Positions 26,495 through 34,569 of a DNA stretch of 64,000 nucleotides are shown piece after piece. Each line of letters begins with the position of its first letter. The stretch's first letter is position 1. A model generated the notes under the pieces. That model saw only the letters and a list, made by a program, of their open reading frames with translations, was not told the DNA's origin and searched no databases. The stretch is from the NCBI RefSeq assembly GCF_008710285.1, contig NZ_VYQF01000001.1, forward strand, positions 682,001 through 746,000. Direction: 5' to 3'. The position numbers and the translations under genes are program-made. The stretch comes from Ginsengibacter hankyongi (lineage in GTDB: Bacteria; Bacteroidota; Bacteroidia; Chitinophagales; Chitinophagaceae).

Positions 26495-27475
26495 CTACAA
26501 TTTTTTCATCAATAAGAACAATTCTCTTCCAACGATTGAACGATCCAAAAGCTTTGCGATTTTGATGCGGAATTCTTTTTCGGGTATAAAATCCTGGTGC
26601 GGTACCAAACGGGCAGCATAGCTCTTATACTTGTCAATCAAATTTTTTACAGTAATCTTTCTTTGGTCACGGGGAGTTTTAAGTACCCGGTGGGCAAGGG
26701 CCTCGCAGAAGTAGAGCAGAAATCTTTTTCCATATCTTTCCAAAACCTGCTTTATTTTTTCGTTCTTGCCTCCCTGCTCAATTATAAATTCAAGGAACTT
26801 ATCAAATGCCTGCTGGTAGGCTTCACCGTTAGTTACCTTTGAGACACTGTTGTGAATCCTGTATTTAAAAGTGACGTCAAAAGAAGTGGCTTTGTAAGAC
26901 AGGCCCATGAGGCCAATCCAAAGTGCAAAATCAGCAAAGATCAGATTATTGTAGACGGGGTTAATGCCGCCAAAATCGTCATAATCCCCGGAGCGCATCA
27001 TATAGCCTGTTCCGGTGCTTTCAATAAGATTACACATATAAAGCGCCAGGAACTCATGCGCCTGCTGAACTTCATCCATCGGAAGGCAATTACGCAATAT
27101 CTTACCGTCTCCATCAATGTAATGATAGTGGCTTTGGTACAGGCTTGCGTTGGGATGTTTTTGAATAAGATCAGCCATTACCTGCAGGTAATTTGTATTC
27201 AAAATATCGTCGTGGCCTATTAACGTAATGAATTCATTCTTTGGGACCGACTTTATTCTTGCCCAATTCTCTTCTATCGATAAAGGTTTTTCTGATTGAT
27301 GTATAACAATCCTAGGATCGTTCAGCGATTGAAGCCATTCCAATGTACCATCAGTACTGCAATTATCAAGCACTATCAAATTAAAATCCTGCAGCGATTG
27401 TGACAGAATGCTATCAACACATTCTTTTGCATATACGCCGCCGTTCTTTACTGGTAATATAATGCTGAATTTCAT
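26495..27475 (-). CDS. Glycosyltransferase family 2
   Basis: GT-A fold inverting glycosyltransferase of 326 aa. N-terminal SIILPVKNGGVYAKECVDSIL and VLDNCSTDGTLEWLQ (nucleotide-binding DNCSTDGT), then the metal-binding aspartates in IGHDDILNTNYLQ, define the family. Last gene of the eight-gene CDP-sugar operon, 25 bp after the preceding glycosyltransferase. It probably adds a sugar, perhaps the CDP-linked deoxyhexose product, to a surface glycan at the cytoplasmic membrane. Confidence 0.88.
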   Translation of the reverse strand: MKFSIILPVKNGGVYAKECVDSILSQSLQDFNLIVLDNCSTDGTLEWLQSLNDPRIVIHQSEKPLSIEENWARIKSVPKNEFITLIGHDDILNTNYLQVMADLIQKHPNASLYQSHYHYIDGDGKILRNCLPMDEVQQAHEFLALYMCNLIESTGTGYMMRSGDYDDFGGINPVYNNLIFADFALWIGLMGLSYKATSFDVTFKYRIHNSVSKVTNGEAYQQAFDKFLEFIIEQGGKNEKIKQVLERYGKRFLLYFCEALAHRVLKTPRDQRKITVKNLIDKYKSYAARLVPHQDFIPEKEFRIKIAKLLDRSIVGRELFLLMKKL

Positions 27476-27500
27476 TCTAAAAATTTCAGAACTAATAAAA

Positions 27501-28466
27501 TCAACGATGGTATTTGATTAAAAATAGCGGTTTTTTAAGAAGAAACCCTATTTGCATAAGTTGAAACTTCGGGGAAACCGGCTTCATAAAGGAAAGGCTC
27601 ATAATCTTATGCGAGAAATCATTGATGTCCTGAAGTGTTTCCTGGTTGTAATTTTTATAAGTAAAATATTTTTTTAGAATAAAATAGTTGTTCAGGAACC
27701 AATTATGGAGATGTTTCTCCAGCGCATTTATGCCATTCTTTTTATAAGAACTTATATCAAAATGAGACGTGACAAACTGGTAAAAACCAACGCATCCTTT
27801 GTAATACAAATCAAAATGGCTTTTTGAAAAATTTTGATCGTGAGACGAAAGAGAGCCGTAGACATTGTTTATAAATACGCCGCCCCTGTCTTTACCACAC
27901 AAAACCAATAAGGCATGATCGGCAAAATGCGGGCTCCCAAAATCGGGTATACCACCAAATCCTTTAACAGTGGCTGTTTCCAATATACAACTTGACCATA
28001 AAATTGTTTCAGTTTTACCGGGATCTAACAACTCAAATACATAATTTTCCTTCTCAAATATTTCTACCTGTTTACCCGGGACATTTTTCCTTTTACAACC
28101 AAGATAAGCGGGATAACCGGGATGTAAATCGATAATACCCTTAAATTCTTTGAGCATATTCTTGTCAACATGATCGTCGTCAGTAAGCATCACAATATAA
28201 GGGGTCGTAGCCTTTTCGATAGCCCTGTTGAAACTTAGGATCATTCCCAGGTTTCGCTCATTATGGTAATACAAGAATCTATTATCATTAAATTCTCTTA
28301 CAATTCCTTCAGCGCTTGCTTCAGGATCATTGTCGCAAATCACTACATTAAAGTTTGGAAGCGTTTGTTGAGAAAGAGAATTTAATTGTTCTTTTAAAAA
28401 GCCGGGGCGCTTATAAGTACTTATGCAAAAGGTAACCCATGCCTGACTTTCCTGTACTCGTGCCAT
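27501..28466 (-). CDS. Glycosyltransferase family 2
   Basis: Second GT-A glycosyltransferase in the operon, 321 aa. The motifs are TFCISTYKRPGFLKEQLNSL, ICDNDPEAS (donor binding) and MLTDDDHVDKNML (DXD-like metal site). Its ATG overlaps the stop codon of the CmcI-like gene by one base (TAATG), so translation is coupled. The sequence is diverged from the neighbouring GT2, so the two should use different donors or acceptors. Confidence 0.87.
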   Translation of the reverse strand: MARVQESQAWVTFCISTYKRPGFLKEQLNSLSQQTLPNFNVVICDNDPEASAEGIVREFNDNRFLYYHNERNLGMILSFNRAIEKATTPYIVMLTDDDHVDKNMLKEFKGIIDLHPGYPAYLGCKRKNVPGKQVEIFEKENYVFELLDPGKTETILWSSCILETATVKGFGGIPDFGSPHFADHALLVLCGKDRGGVFINNVYGSLSSHDQNFSKSHFDLYYKGCVGFYQFVTSHFDISSYKKNGINALEKHLHNWFLNNYFILKKYFTYKNYNQETLQDINDFSHKIMSLSFMKPVSPKFQLMQIGFLLKKPLFLIKYHR

Positions 28467-29200
28467 TATTTTACTCTTTTTAAATAACCTTCAGGGTTCA
28501 CACTTATCAACAGCTTATTATCTATTGCTTTATCAACAATAAAATCATCGTTATTTTTTAGAAATTCATGAACGGCGGTTTTAGGATTGTTTCCAACTCC
28601 CCAGAACCTGTTGGGCAGGTAACTTTCGGGCAAATCTTCAACTATTGTATCGAAAACCACGATATAAGAACCCGGCGTTACAAACGGCGCATACAAATTT
28701 AATTCAGCCAAAACATGCTCATGTGTATGATTGGAATCAAGGCACACCATAACAGCTTGCCTGCCTTCAGCAAATGGTTTTACCCTGCTAACCATTTCTT
28801 CGGTTATTGAAGAACCTTCCAGCATGTGTATTCTTTTATACATCGGATGTTCCTCAATCTTCCTTTTGTTATGTTCTCTTATATCAATATCGATGCCGAG
28901 CACTTCGCCCTTTCCTATTAATTCTAACAATGATGCGTAGTAAATGATGGAGCCACCATGCGCAATGCCGGTTTCAATAATAAGATCAGGTCTTATTTCC
29001 CAGATTAATTCCTGCATGGCTATCATATCCTGCGGATATTGAATGATAGGTCTTCCCATCCACGTAAAGTTGTAGGAATACTTTGCACGATTCGATTCAA
29101 CATTGAAGGCATGGGCCGCTTCCTTAAGCGCAACATTTTCACCATTCGCTTTAATCAGTTGCACCTTTTCTTCTTCAAATTCCCGGATAGGATCTTTCAT
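28466..29200 (-). CDS. CmcI-like methyltransferase/hydroxylase family protein
   Basis: Protein of 244 aa of the cephalosporin hydroxylase (CmcI) family, which has a class I SAM-binding Rossmann fold. Signature segments are RPDLIIETGIAHGGSIIYYAS (SAM loop), VLGIDIDIREHN (acidic ribose-binding residues) and VMVCLDSNHTHEHVLAEL. Within sugar operons such proteins often act as sugar O-methyltransferases. It overlaps the upstream reductase gene by 26 bases. The exact substrate is not evident; methylation of the operon's deoxysugar is the simplest reading. Confidence 0.85.
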   Translation of the reverse strand: MKDPIREFEEEKVQLIKANGENVALKEAAHAFNVESNRAKYSYNFTWMGRPIIQYPQDMIAMQELIWEIRPDLIIETGIAHGGSIIYYASLLELIGKGEVLGIDIDIREHNKRKIEEHPMYKRIHMLEGSSITEEMVSRVKPFAEGRQAVMVCLDSNHTHEHVLAELNLYAPFVTPGSYIVVFDTIVEDLPESYLPNRFWGVGNNPKTAVHEFLKNNDDFIVDKAIDNKLLISVNPEGYLKRVK

Positions 29201-30035
29201 TAATTATTTTTTTAAGTTTAGCATCATCACCCCAGAATGACATTGCTTCGTAATCGGTGTATGGATAATACCCGAGATTTAATTTTATTTCCTGTTTATT
29301 ATCTTTTAAATAATTTTCAACAAGCTGTTTCACCTTCATAGGTTTCCCGCTACAACAATTAATAATACCGGAAATTGTATTTTGAAGTGCAATGCTAACA
29401 ATATATTCTGCGACTTTTTCTACCGGCAAATAATCCCTCTCCTGCTCTCCGCCACTCATATTAAATTCTTTATCTCCCTTTTGTAAAGCTGTTTGCAACT
29501 GCGAAAGTAAAGAACTGGGATTTTGCCCCTCACCGTACATGTAAAACAACCGGATCCATTTACAATCAAACGGGTACTTTTTTTTAAGTTCAAATAAAAA
29601 TTTGCGCAGTGTGTCTTTCGCCAACGCGTATGCGTTTTGCGGATCGGGTATCATATCTTCCGATAAACATCCTTCCCTCATTCCATATTCAAAACAGGTG
29701 CCGGTTACAACTACATTGTTCAAACCATTCATCACCATATTTTTTAAAAAAGAATAGTGAGCCATTAAATTATCTTCAAAATGAAAGAGTGATTTATAAT
29801 TTGGTAATCCCTGCCAGGCAAGATGTATCAACAAATCAGGACTGCCAAGTTGAGCAAAATAATTTTGAGTTAAATCGGGGTTATCAATATCGAGAAATGT
29901 GTATTCCAGTTTATCCCCGTTGCTTTTTAAATCAACTTTTCTTGTTGCAGCAATAACCTGGTGATTGTATTTTAATAACTCGTTAATTACATGCCTGCCC
30001 ACAAAACCCATTGCACCTGTAACTAAAATTTTCAT
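29175..30035 (-). CDS. NAD(P)-dependent sugar epimerase/reductase (SDR)
   Basis: Extended short-chain dehydrogenase of 286 aa. The Rossmann motif TGAMGFVGRH starts the protein, and the YxxxK pair is in YALAKDTLRKF. VVTGTCFEYG supplies the catalytic Thr/Ser region, and GEGQNPSSLL and RDYLPVEKVAEYI are typical of the sugar-nucleotide branch. In this operon it most plausibly reduces the C-4 ketone of the CDP-4-keto-6-deoxy-C-methyl sugar. One base separates it from the methyltransferase gene. Confidence 0.85.
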   Translation of the reverse strand: MKILVTGAMGFVGRHVINELLKYNHQVIAATRKVDLKSNGDKLEYTFLDIDNPDLTQNYFAQLGSPDLLIHLAWQGLPNYKSLFHFEDNLMAHYSFLKNMVMNGLNNVVVTGTCFEYGMREGCLSEDMIPDPQNAYALAKDTLRKFLFELKKKYPFDCKWIRLFYMYGEGQNPSSLLSQLQTALQKGDKEFNMSGGEQERDYLPVEKVAEYIVSIALQNTISGIINCCSGKPMKVKQLVENYLKDNKQEIKLNLGYYPYTDYEAMSFWGDDAKLKKIINERSYPGI

Positions 30036-30036
30036 T

Positions 30037-31263
30037 TTACAATATTTCAGTTTCGGGAATTGGAATTACAAATCTTCCGCCCCACTCTTTTATATAGCTC
30101 AGTTGGCTGGTTATTTCAGATTTTAAATTCCATGGAAGTATGATTACAAAATCCGGCTTCGCTTTAATTATTTCGCTTTCATTTACGACGGGAATATGAC
30201 TTGCCGGTAAAAATTTATTCTGCTTATGCGGGTTGGCATCAACCACAAAATCTATCAGGTCATTTTTTACGCCGCAGTAATTTAATAAAGTATTTCCTTT
30301 AGCTGCGGCGCCATAGGCAACTACTTTCTTGTTTTGCTTTTTCTGCTCAATTAAAAATTCCAGCAATTGGATTTTAGCATTAAAGGCTTTTTGTGTAAAC
30401 CCGCTATAGTATTCAATTTTGTTTATTCCAAAATTCAATTCTTTATCCAGCAAAGTCTTAACATTTTCAGTAATCGCTTGCTGGTTATTTTCAGCATGTG
30501 TTGCATAAATTCTTAATGAGCCACCATGGGTTGGCAGTTCTTCCACATCAGAAAGTTTAAGCCCCGCGGATTCAAATATTTGTTTAACGGTATAAAAAGA
30601 CAAGTAAGAAAAGTGCTCGTGGTAAATAGTATCGAACTGGTTATTATTGATCAATTGAACCAAATGCGGAAATTCCATCGTAATGATCCCATCTTCTTTC
30701 AAAAGAATTTTCATTCCACCCACGAAATCAACAATATCAGGAACATGAGCTAAAACATTATTACCTAAAAGCAAATCTGCTTTCTTATTTTTCGATGAAA
30801 GTTCTTTTGCTAACCGCACTCCAAAAAAATCAATGATAGTTTCAATGCCTTTATCAATAGCTACTTTTGCAGTGTTTGCTGTTGGTTCAATGCCCAGCAC
30901 GGGTATGTTTTTTTCTTTAAAGTATTGCAGCAAATAACCATCATTGCTGGCAATCTCTATAACAGAAGACGTTGAATTAAGGGCAAATCGTTCCACCATC
31001 TTTTGCACGTATGCTTTGCTGTGAGCCAGCCAGTCTTTTGAATAAGAAGAAAAATAGGCATATTCTTTATTGAAAATTGCATCCGATTTTTTGTATTCAT
31101 CTACCTGTACTAAAAAACAATGGGTGCAGGTGTATACCTTTAAGGGATAAAATACTTCCGGCTCATTCAATTCTTCTTTGGTTAAAAAAGAATTGGAAGC
31201 AGGCGAATTATTCAGATCAATAAATACATGCTCTAAAGGAGCTTTACAAAATCTACAGTTCAT
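30037..31263 (-). CDS. Zinc-binding sugar C-methyltransferase
   Basis: Protein of 408 aa matching the three-part C-methyltransferases of branched deoxysugar pathways (TylC3-like). N-terminal zinc site: CRFC in the first ten residues and CTHC near residue 45. Central SAM domain: SVIEIASNDGYLLQYF and VLGIEPTAN. C-terminal domain: KVVAYGAAAKGNTLLNYCG and a Rossmann-like end with FVVDANPHKQNKFLPAS. The family methylates C-3 of NDP-4-keto-6-deoxy sugars. It overlaps the epimerase gene by 11 bases. This gene marks the product as a branched sugar. Confidence 0.9.
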   Translation of the reverse strand: MNCRFCKAPLEHVFIDLNNSPASNSFLTKEELNEPEVFYPLKVYTCTHCFLVQVDEYKKSDAIFNKEYAYFSSYSKDWLAHSKAYVQKMVERFALNSTSSVIEIASNDGYLLQYFKEKNIPVLGIEPTANTAKVAIDKGIETIIDFFGVRLAKELSSKNKKADLLLGNNVLAHVPDIVDFVGGMKILLKEDGIITMEFPHLVQLINNNQFDTIYHEHFSYLSFYTVKQIFESAGLKLSDVEELPTHGGSLRIYATHAENNQQAITENVKTLLDKELNFGINKIEYYSGFTQKAFNAKIQLLEFLIEQKKQNKKVVAYGAAAKGNTLLNYCGVKNDLIDFVVDANPHKQNKFLPASHIPVVNESEIIKAKPDFVIILPWNLKSEITSQLSYIKEWGGRFVIPIPETEIL

Positions 31264-31816
31264 TATAAATATTTAATCCTTCAAAATTTTTATCAAGCAA
31301 TGGATGATTGCCATCCCTTTCTGAAACATTCTTTGCAGGCAACGGCCATTTGATTCCAACCATTTTATCATCGTACTTTATGCCGCCTTCAACTCCCGGC
31401 TTATAGTATTCGGAATGGTTATAGATTAACTGGCAATCGTCAGTCAATGTTTGAAAACCATGCGCAAATCCTTCCGGTATATAAATCATTCTTTTGTTTT
31501 CTGCGGATAATTCAATACCAATCCATTTTAAAAAAGTTTCAGAATTTCTTCGCAGGTCAACAATAACATCAAATACTTTGCCTGCAATACATCTTATTAA
31601 TTTTATTTCCGAAAAAGGGGGTTGCTGGTAATGCATTCCCCTTATAGTTCCTGCATTATTTGTAAATGAATGATTCATTTGCACCCATTCTTTTGAGTGT
31701 CCTATTTCAGCAAATTCATTTTTACAAAATGTTCTTACAAACCATCCCCTTTCATCTTCAATAGGAAAAATATCAATCTCGTAACTTCCTTCTAATCCGG
31801 TTGGAATAAATTTCAT
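31253..31816 (-). CDS. RmlC-like NDP-4-keto-6-deoxyhexose 3,5-epimerase
   Basis: Cupin-fold epimerase of 187 aa, the usual length of RmlC. It shows PIEDERGWFVRTFCKNEF, the catalytic His region TIRGMHYQQPP, GKVFDVIVDLR (active-site Asp/Arg) and YIPEGFAHGFQTLTDD. RmlC normally acts on dTDP sugars, but the neighbours make a CDP-sugar, so here it would epimerise C-3, C-5 or both of CDP-4-keto-6-deoxyglucose. It overlaps CDP-glucose dehydratase by 4 bases. Confidence 0.9.
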   Translation of the reverse strand: MKFIPTGLEGSYEIDIFPIEDERGWFVRTFCKNEFAEIGHSKEWVQMNHSFTNNAGTIRGMHYQQPPFSEIKLIRCIAGKVFDVIVDLRRNSETFLKWIGIELSAENKRMIYIPEGFAHGFQTLTDDCQLIYNHSEYYKPGVEGGIKYDDKMVGIKWPLPAKNVSERDGNHPLLDKNFEGLNIYNEL

Positions 31817-32895
31817 ATCGACTGGTATTTTCTTATTTGCTGCAAAGTAAAATCATATAAGTTGTTTTTCTTTTGACTGTACCAGTCGATCGTCCATTTA
31901 ATAGCCAGCTTACTATCCAGTTTCGGCTGCCAGTTCAGGTCTTTTTTTGCAAGGTTAATATCTAATTTTAAAATACCGGCTTCGTGCGGCTGATCCATAT
32001 CAGAAACGTCTAACCATTCCCCGCTTTCCCAGCAATCGATGGCAATTTTTACCAGGTCTTTTACCTTTAAGTGATCCTGTATCTCCGGGCCAAAATTATA
32101 CGCACGGGCTAAGTTTTCGTTTTCATTTAAAATACCTGCCGCTAAAAGATAACCTCCAAGTGGTTCCAAAACATGCTGCCACGGCCTGACAGCATACGGG
32201 TTTCTTACGGGGATTTTCTTTCCTTCCTTCAGGTGCTTCACAATATCCGGAACAATTCTATCCTCATTCCAGTCACCACCGCCAATTACATTTCCTGCTC
32301 TCGCACTTGCAATTGTTTTTTGATGTTCTCCAAACTTATCTATATTAAAAAACGATTTTGAAAAAGATTGAACTACGATTTCAGTGCATGCTTTACTGGC
32401 ACTATAGGGATCATGCCCACCCAACCTGTCGGTCTCAATAAATGGAATTTGCTCTTCTTTATTCTCGTATACTTTATCCGTGGTAATAATTATCGCGGTG
32501 CACTTATGTTGCAAGGAAATCATTGACTCCAAAACATTGGCAGTTCCCACAACATTTACATCAAATGTTTCAGCGGGTATATTATAAGAACGGCGCACGA
32601 GGGCCTGCGCTGCAAAATGAAATATGAAATCGGGCTTAAAATCTGCTATTTCTTTTTCAAGTCCACCTTTATCCCTGATATCTGCAATTACGCTTGTATG
32701 TGGCACGTGGGGAGCAATAATATTGTAAATCGACTCCCCGTTTCCGGGAGCAAGTGCATAGCCTTTTATTTCTGCGCCCAGGGTATGTAACCAGGTAATA
32801 AACCATGCGCCTTTGAAGCCGGTATGGCCGGTAACAAATATTCTTTTTCCCTTATAGAATTTTTCGAATGTAATTTGATTCACCAAACTTTCCAT
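31813..32895 (-). CDS. rfbG: CDP-glucose 4,6-dehydratase
   Basis: SDR enzyme of 360 aa converting CDP-D-glucose to CDP-4-keto-6-deoxyglucose. The N-terminal VTGHTGFKGAWFITWL is the signature that separates this family from dTDP-glucose dehydratases. The YxxxK pair is in DPYSASKACTEI, and IITTDKVYENKE and ARAGNVIGGGDWNEDRIVPD are also diagnostic. It overlaps the cytidylyltransferase gene by 16 bases. Second step of the operon's pathway. Confidence 0.95.
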   Translation of the reverse strand: MESLVNQITFEKFYKGKRIFVTGHTGFKGAWFITWLHTLGAEIKGYALAPGNGESIYNIIAPHVPHTSVIADIRDKGGLEKEIADFKPDFIFHFAAQALVRRSYNIPAETFDVNVVGTANVLESMISLQHKCTAIIITTDKVYENKEEQIPFIETDRLGGHDPYSASKACTEIVVQSFSKSFFNIDKFGEHQKTIASARAGNVIGGGDWNEDRIVPDIVKHLKEGKKIPVRNPYAVRPWQHVLEPLGGYLLAAGILNENENLARAYNFGPEIQDHLKVKDLVKIAIDCWESGEWLDVSDMDQPHEAGILKLDINLAKKDLNWQPKLDSKLAIKWTIDWYSQKKNNLYDFTLQQIRKYQSI

Positions 32896-33656
32896 TGAGC
32901 CTGATTATTTTTCCAAAGATCTTCCAATTCAATTTTATCTCTTAAAGCATCCATACACTTCCAGAAACCGCGATGCCGGTAAGCGACCAGTTGATTATCA
33001 TTTGCGAGGGTTTCCAGTGGTTCATCTTCCCACATCATATCAGCAACATCACCCTTTAAATAATTAAAAACCTCCGGCTTTAAAACAAAGAAACCGCCAT
33101 TGATCCATTTGCTTTCATCTTTTGCTTTTTCGCGGAACGATAAAACTTCTCCATCCGGCCCTACGTCCATTCCACCAAACCTGGCATCCATTTGAACAGA
33201 AGTAACGGTGGCAATTTTATTATGGCTTTTATGAAAAGCCAAAAGCTCTTTCAGATTTACATCACAAACCCCATCGCCATAGGTAAGCATAAAATCTTCA
33301 TCACCTATGTATTTTTGAACTTGTTTCAGTCTTCCTGCAGTTTTGGTATTTAGCCCCGTTTCAACCAGGGTGACCTTAAATGCTTCAGTATTTGTATCGT
33401 GAATTTCTATATTATTACTTCCCAATTCTATGGTTATATCAGAATTATGCAAAAAATAATGCATAAAATATTCTTTAATAACGTATCCTTTATAACCAAG
33501 ACAAATGACAAATTCATTAAATCCGAAATGATTATAAATCTTCATAATGTGCCACAGGATTGGCTTCCCGCCAATTTCTACCATTGGCTTGGGTCTTGCA
33601 TCAGTTTCCTCACTAATACGTGTTCCGAGTCCGCCAGCGAAGATTACAACTTTCAT
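32880..33656 (-). CDS. rfbF: Glucose-1-phosphate cytidylyltransferase
   Basis: Nucleotidyltransferase of 258 aa making CDP-glucose from CTP and glucose-1-phosphate. The N-terminal FAGGLGTRISEETDARPKPM is the nucleotide-binding signature, and LGYKGYVIKEYF and LTYGDGVCDVNL (metal aspartate) follow. It is the first gene of the eight-gene operon; a TAnnTTTG -7 match lies about 20 bp upstream (33676-33683). The gene set lacks the CDP-4-keto-6-deoxyglucose-3-dehydrase used for 3,6-dideoxyhexoses. Confidence 0.96.
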   Translation of the reverse strand: MKVVIFAGGLGTRISEETDARPKPMVEIGGKPILWHIMKIYNHFGFNEFVICLGYKGYVIKEYFMHYFLHNSDITIELGSNNIEIHDTNTEAFKVTLVETGLNTKTAGRLKQVQKYIGDEDFMLTYGDGVCDVNLKELLAFHKSHNKIATVTSVQMDARFGGMDVGPDGEVLSFREKAKDESKWINGGFFVLKPEVFNYLKGDVADMMWEDEPLETLANDNQLVAYRHRGFWKCMDALRDKIELEDLWKNNQAQWKVW

Positions 33657-33675
33657 AAATCACTTTTATAAGATT

Positions 33676-33683
33676 CAAAAATA
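33676..33683 (-). promoter_or_regulatory. Predicted -7 element for the CDP-sugar operon
   Basis: TATTTTTG on the minus strand fits the Bacteroidota TAnnTTTG consensus, 20 bp before the rfbF start. No clear -33 element. Confidence 0.4.
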
Positions 33684-33726
33684 TTATATAAGGTCAGATT
33701 TATACTAATTAAATATTTACCGGAAA

Positions 33727-34485
33727 TTAATTGACCAGCAAAGTACCTGAAGAAATTTTGTTAAGAAATAGTCCCAATGCTTTTTCTTTTGCATCGTTTA
33801 ATTCAAAGCTTATATATTTAGTATAATAATCAATAAGATTAAACTCCGAAAACGGATTCTCTTCAACAATTGTTTCAATTTTATGAAGTCCTGCACTATT
33901 AGCTTCATTAAAAGAATCTATAAAATCTGTATCTAACTTTTTATTACTTACCCATGCAGCAAATACGAATGGTAATCCCGTAAATTTTTTCCACTCGAGA
34001 CCAAGGTCATATATGTAAGGGGAAACCTTTCTCTGTTCCAGCGCCCTGTCGCCAATTACCAGCGCTGCGGTGGTGCCTGATATTTGAGACCGGTATTCCC
34101 CTGTTGTTTCCTCTATAACGGGATCAATTTTCCAGGATTCTTTAATGAGTATTTTTAATAGTTCAACAGAGGTCCTGCTTTGGTAGTCTAATAATATCTT
34201 TTCGATCTTATCGAGCGGAACTTCACTAAACAGGCAAACACTGGCGACTGCTCCGTCGCAGCTAATACAATAATTGGAAATGATATAATGTTCCTTCATT
34301 TCAGGAATGATGGCCACCGGCACGAGGCCCACATCAATTTTATCTTCCAGGAGCATTGAAGCAATTTTTGAAGGAAAGTCTATGTTTAAGTCAACGCTAT
34401 CAGCCATCATGCCATGTTCAAATCCGTATACCAGGGGTTTTGTATTAAGGTAACTAACGGCTCCAACCCTTATTTTTCTTTGCAA
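33727..34485 (-). CDS. mqnA: Chorismate dehydratase (futalosine menaquinone pathway)
   Basis: Periplasmic-binding-protein-fold enzyme of 252 aa, acting in the cytoplasm to make 3-enolpyruvylbenzoate from chorismate in the futalosine route. The N-terminal RVGAVSYLNTKPLVYGF is the family hallmark, with DVGLVPVAIIPEM and GDRALEQRK downstream. It shows that menaquinone is probably made by the Mqn rather than the Men pathway. It is transcribed divergently from purB over a shared palindrome (34497-34515). Confidence 0.93.
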   Translation of the reverse strand: MQRKIRVGAVSYLNTKPLVYGFEHGMMADSVDLNIDFPSKIASMLLEDKIDVGLVPVAIIPEMKEHYIISNYCISCDGAVASVCLFSEVPLDKIEKILLDYQSRTSVELLKILIKESWKIDPVIEETTGEYRSQISGTTAALVIGDRALEQRKVSPYIYDLGLEWKKFTGLPFVFAAWVSNKKLDTDFIDSFNEANSAGLHKIETIVEENPFSEFNLIDYYTKYISFELNDAKEKALGLFLNKISSGTLLVN

Positions 34486-34496
34486 ACCTATTACTT

Positions 34497-34515
34497 TAAA
34501 TTTGCGGCAAATTTA
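34497..34515. promoter_or_regulatory. Palindromic divergent promoter for mqnA and purB
   Basis: TAAATTTGCGGCAAATTTA is a perfect palindrome made of two head-to-head TAnnTTTG -7 elements: 34497-34504 on the plus strand (purB) and 34508-34515 on the minus strand (mqnA). RNA polymerase could not occupy both at once, so the two genes may compete. Confidence 0.5.
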
Positions 34516-34569
34516 GTGCAATGAAAATGATTAAAAGATCAATTTTTTGCATTCATTCAATCTATCTAC

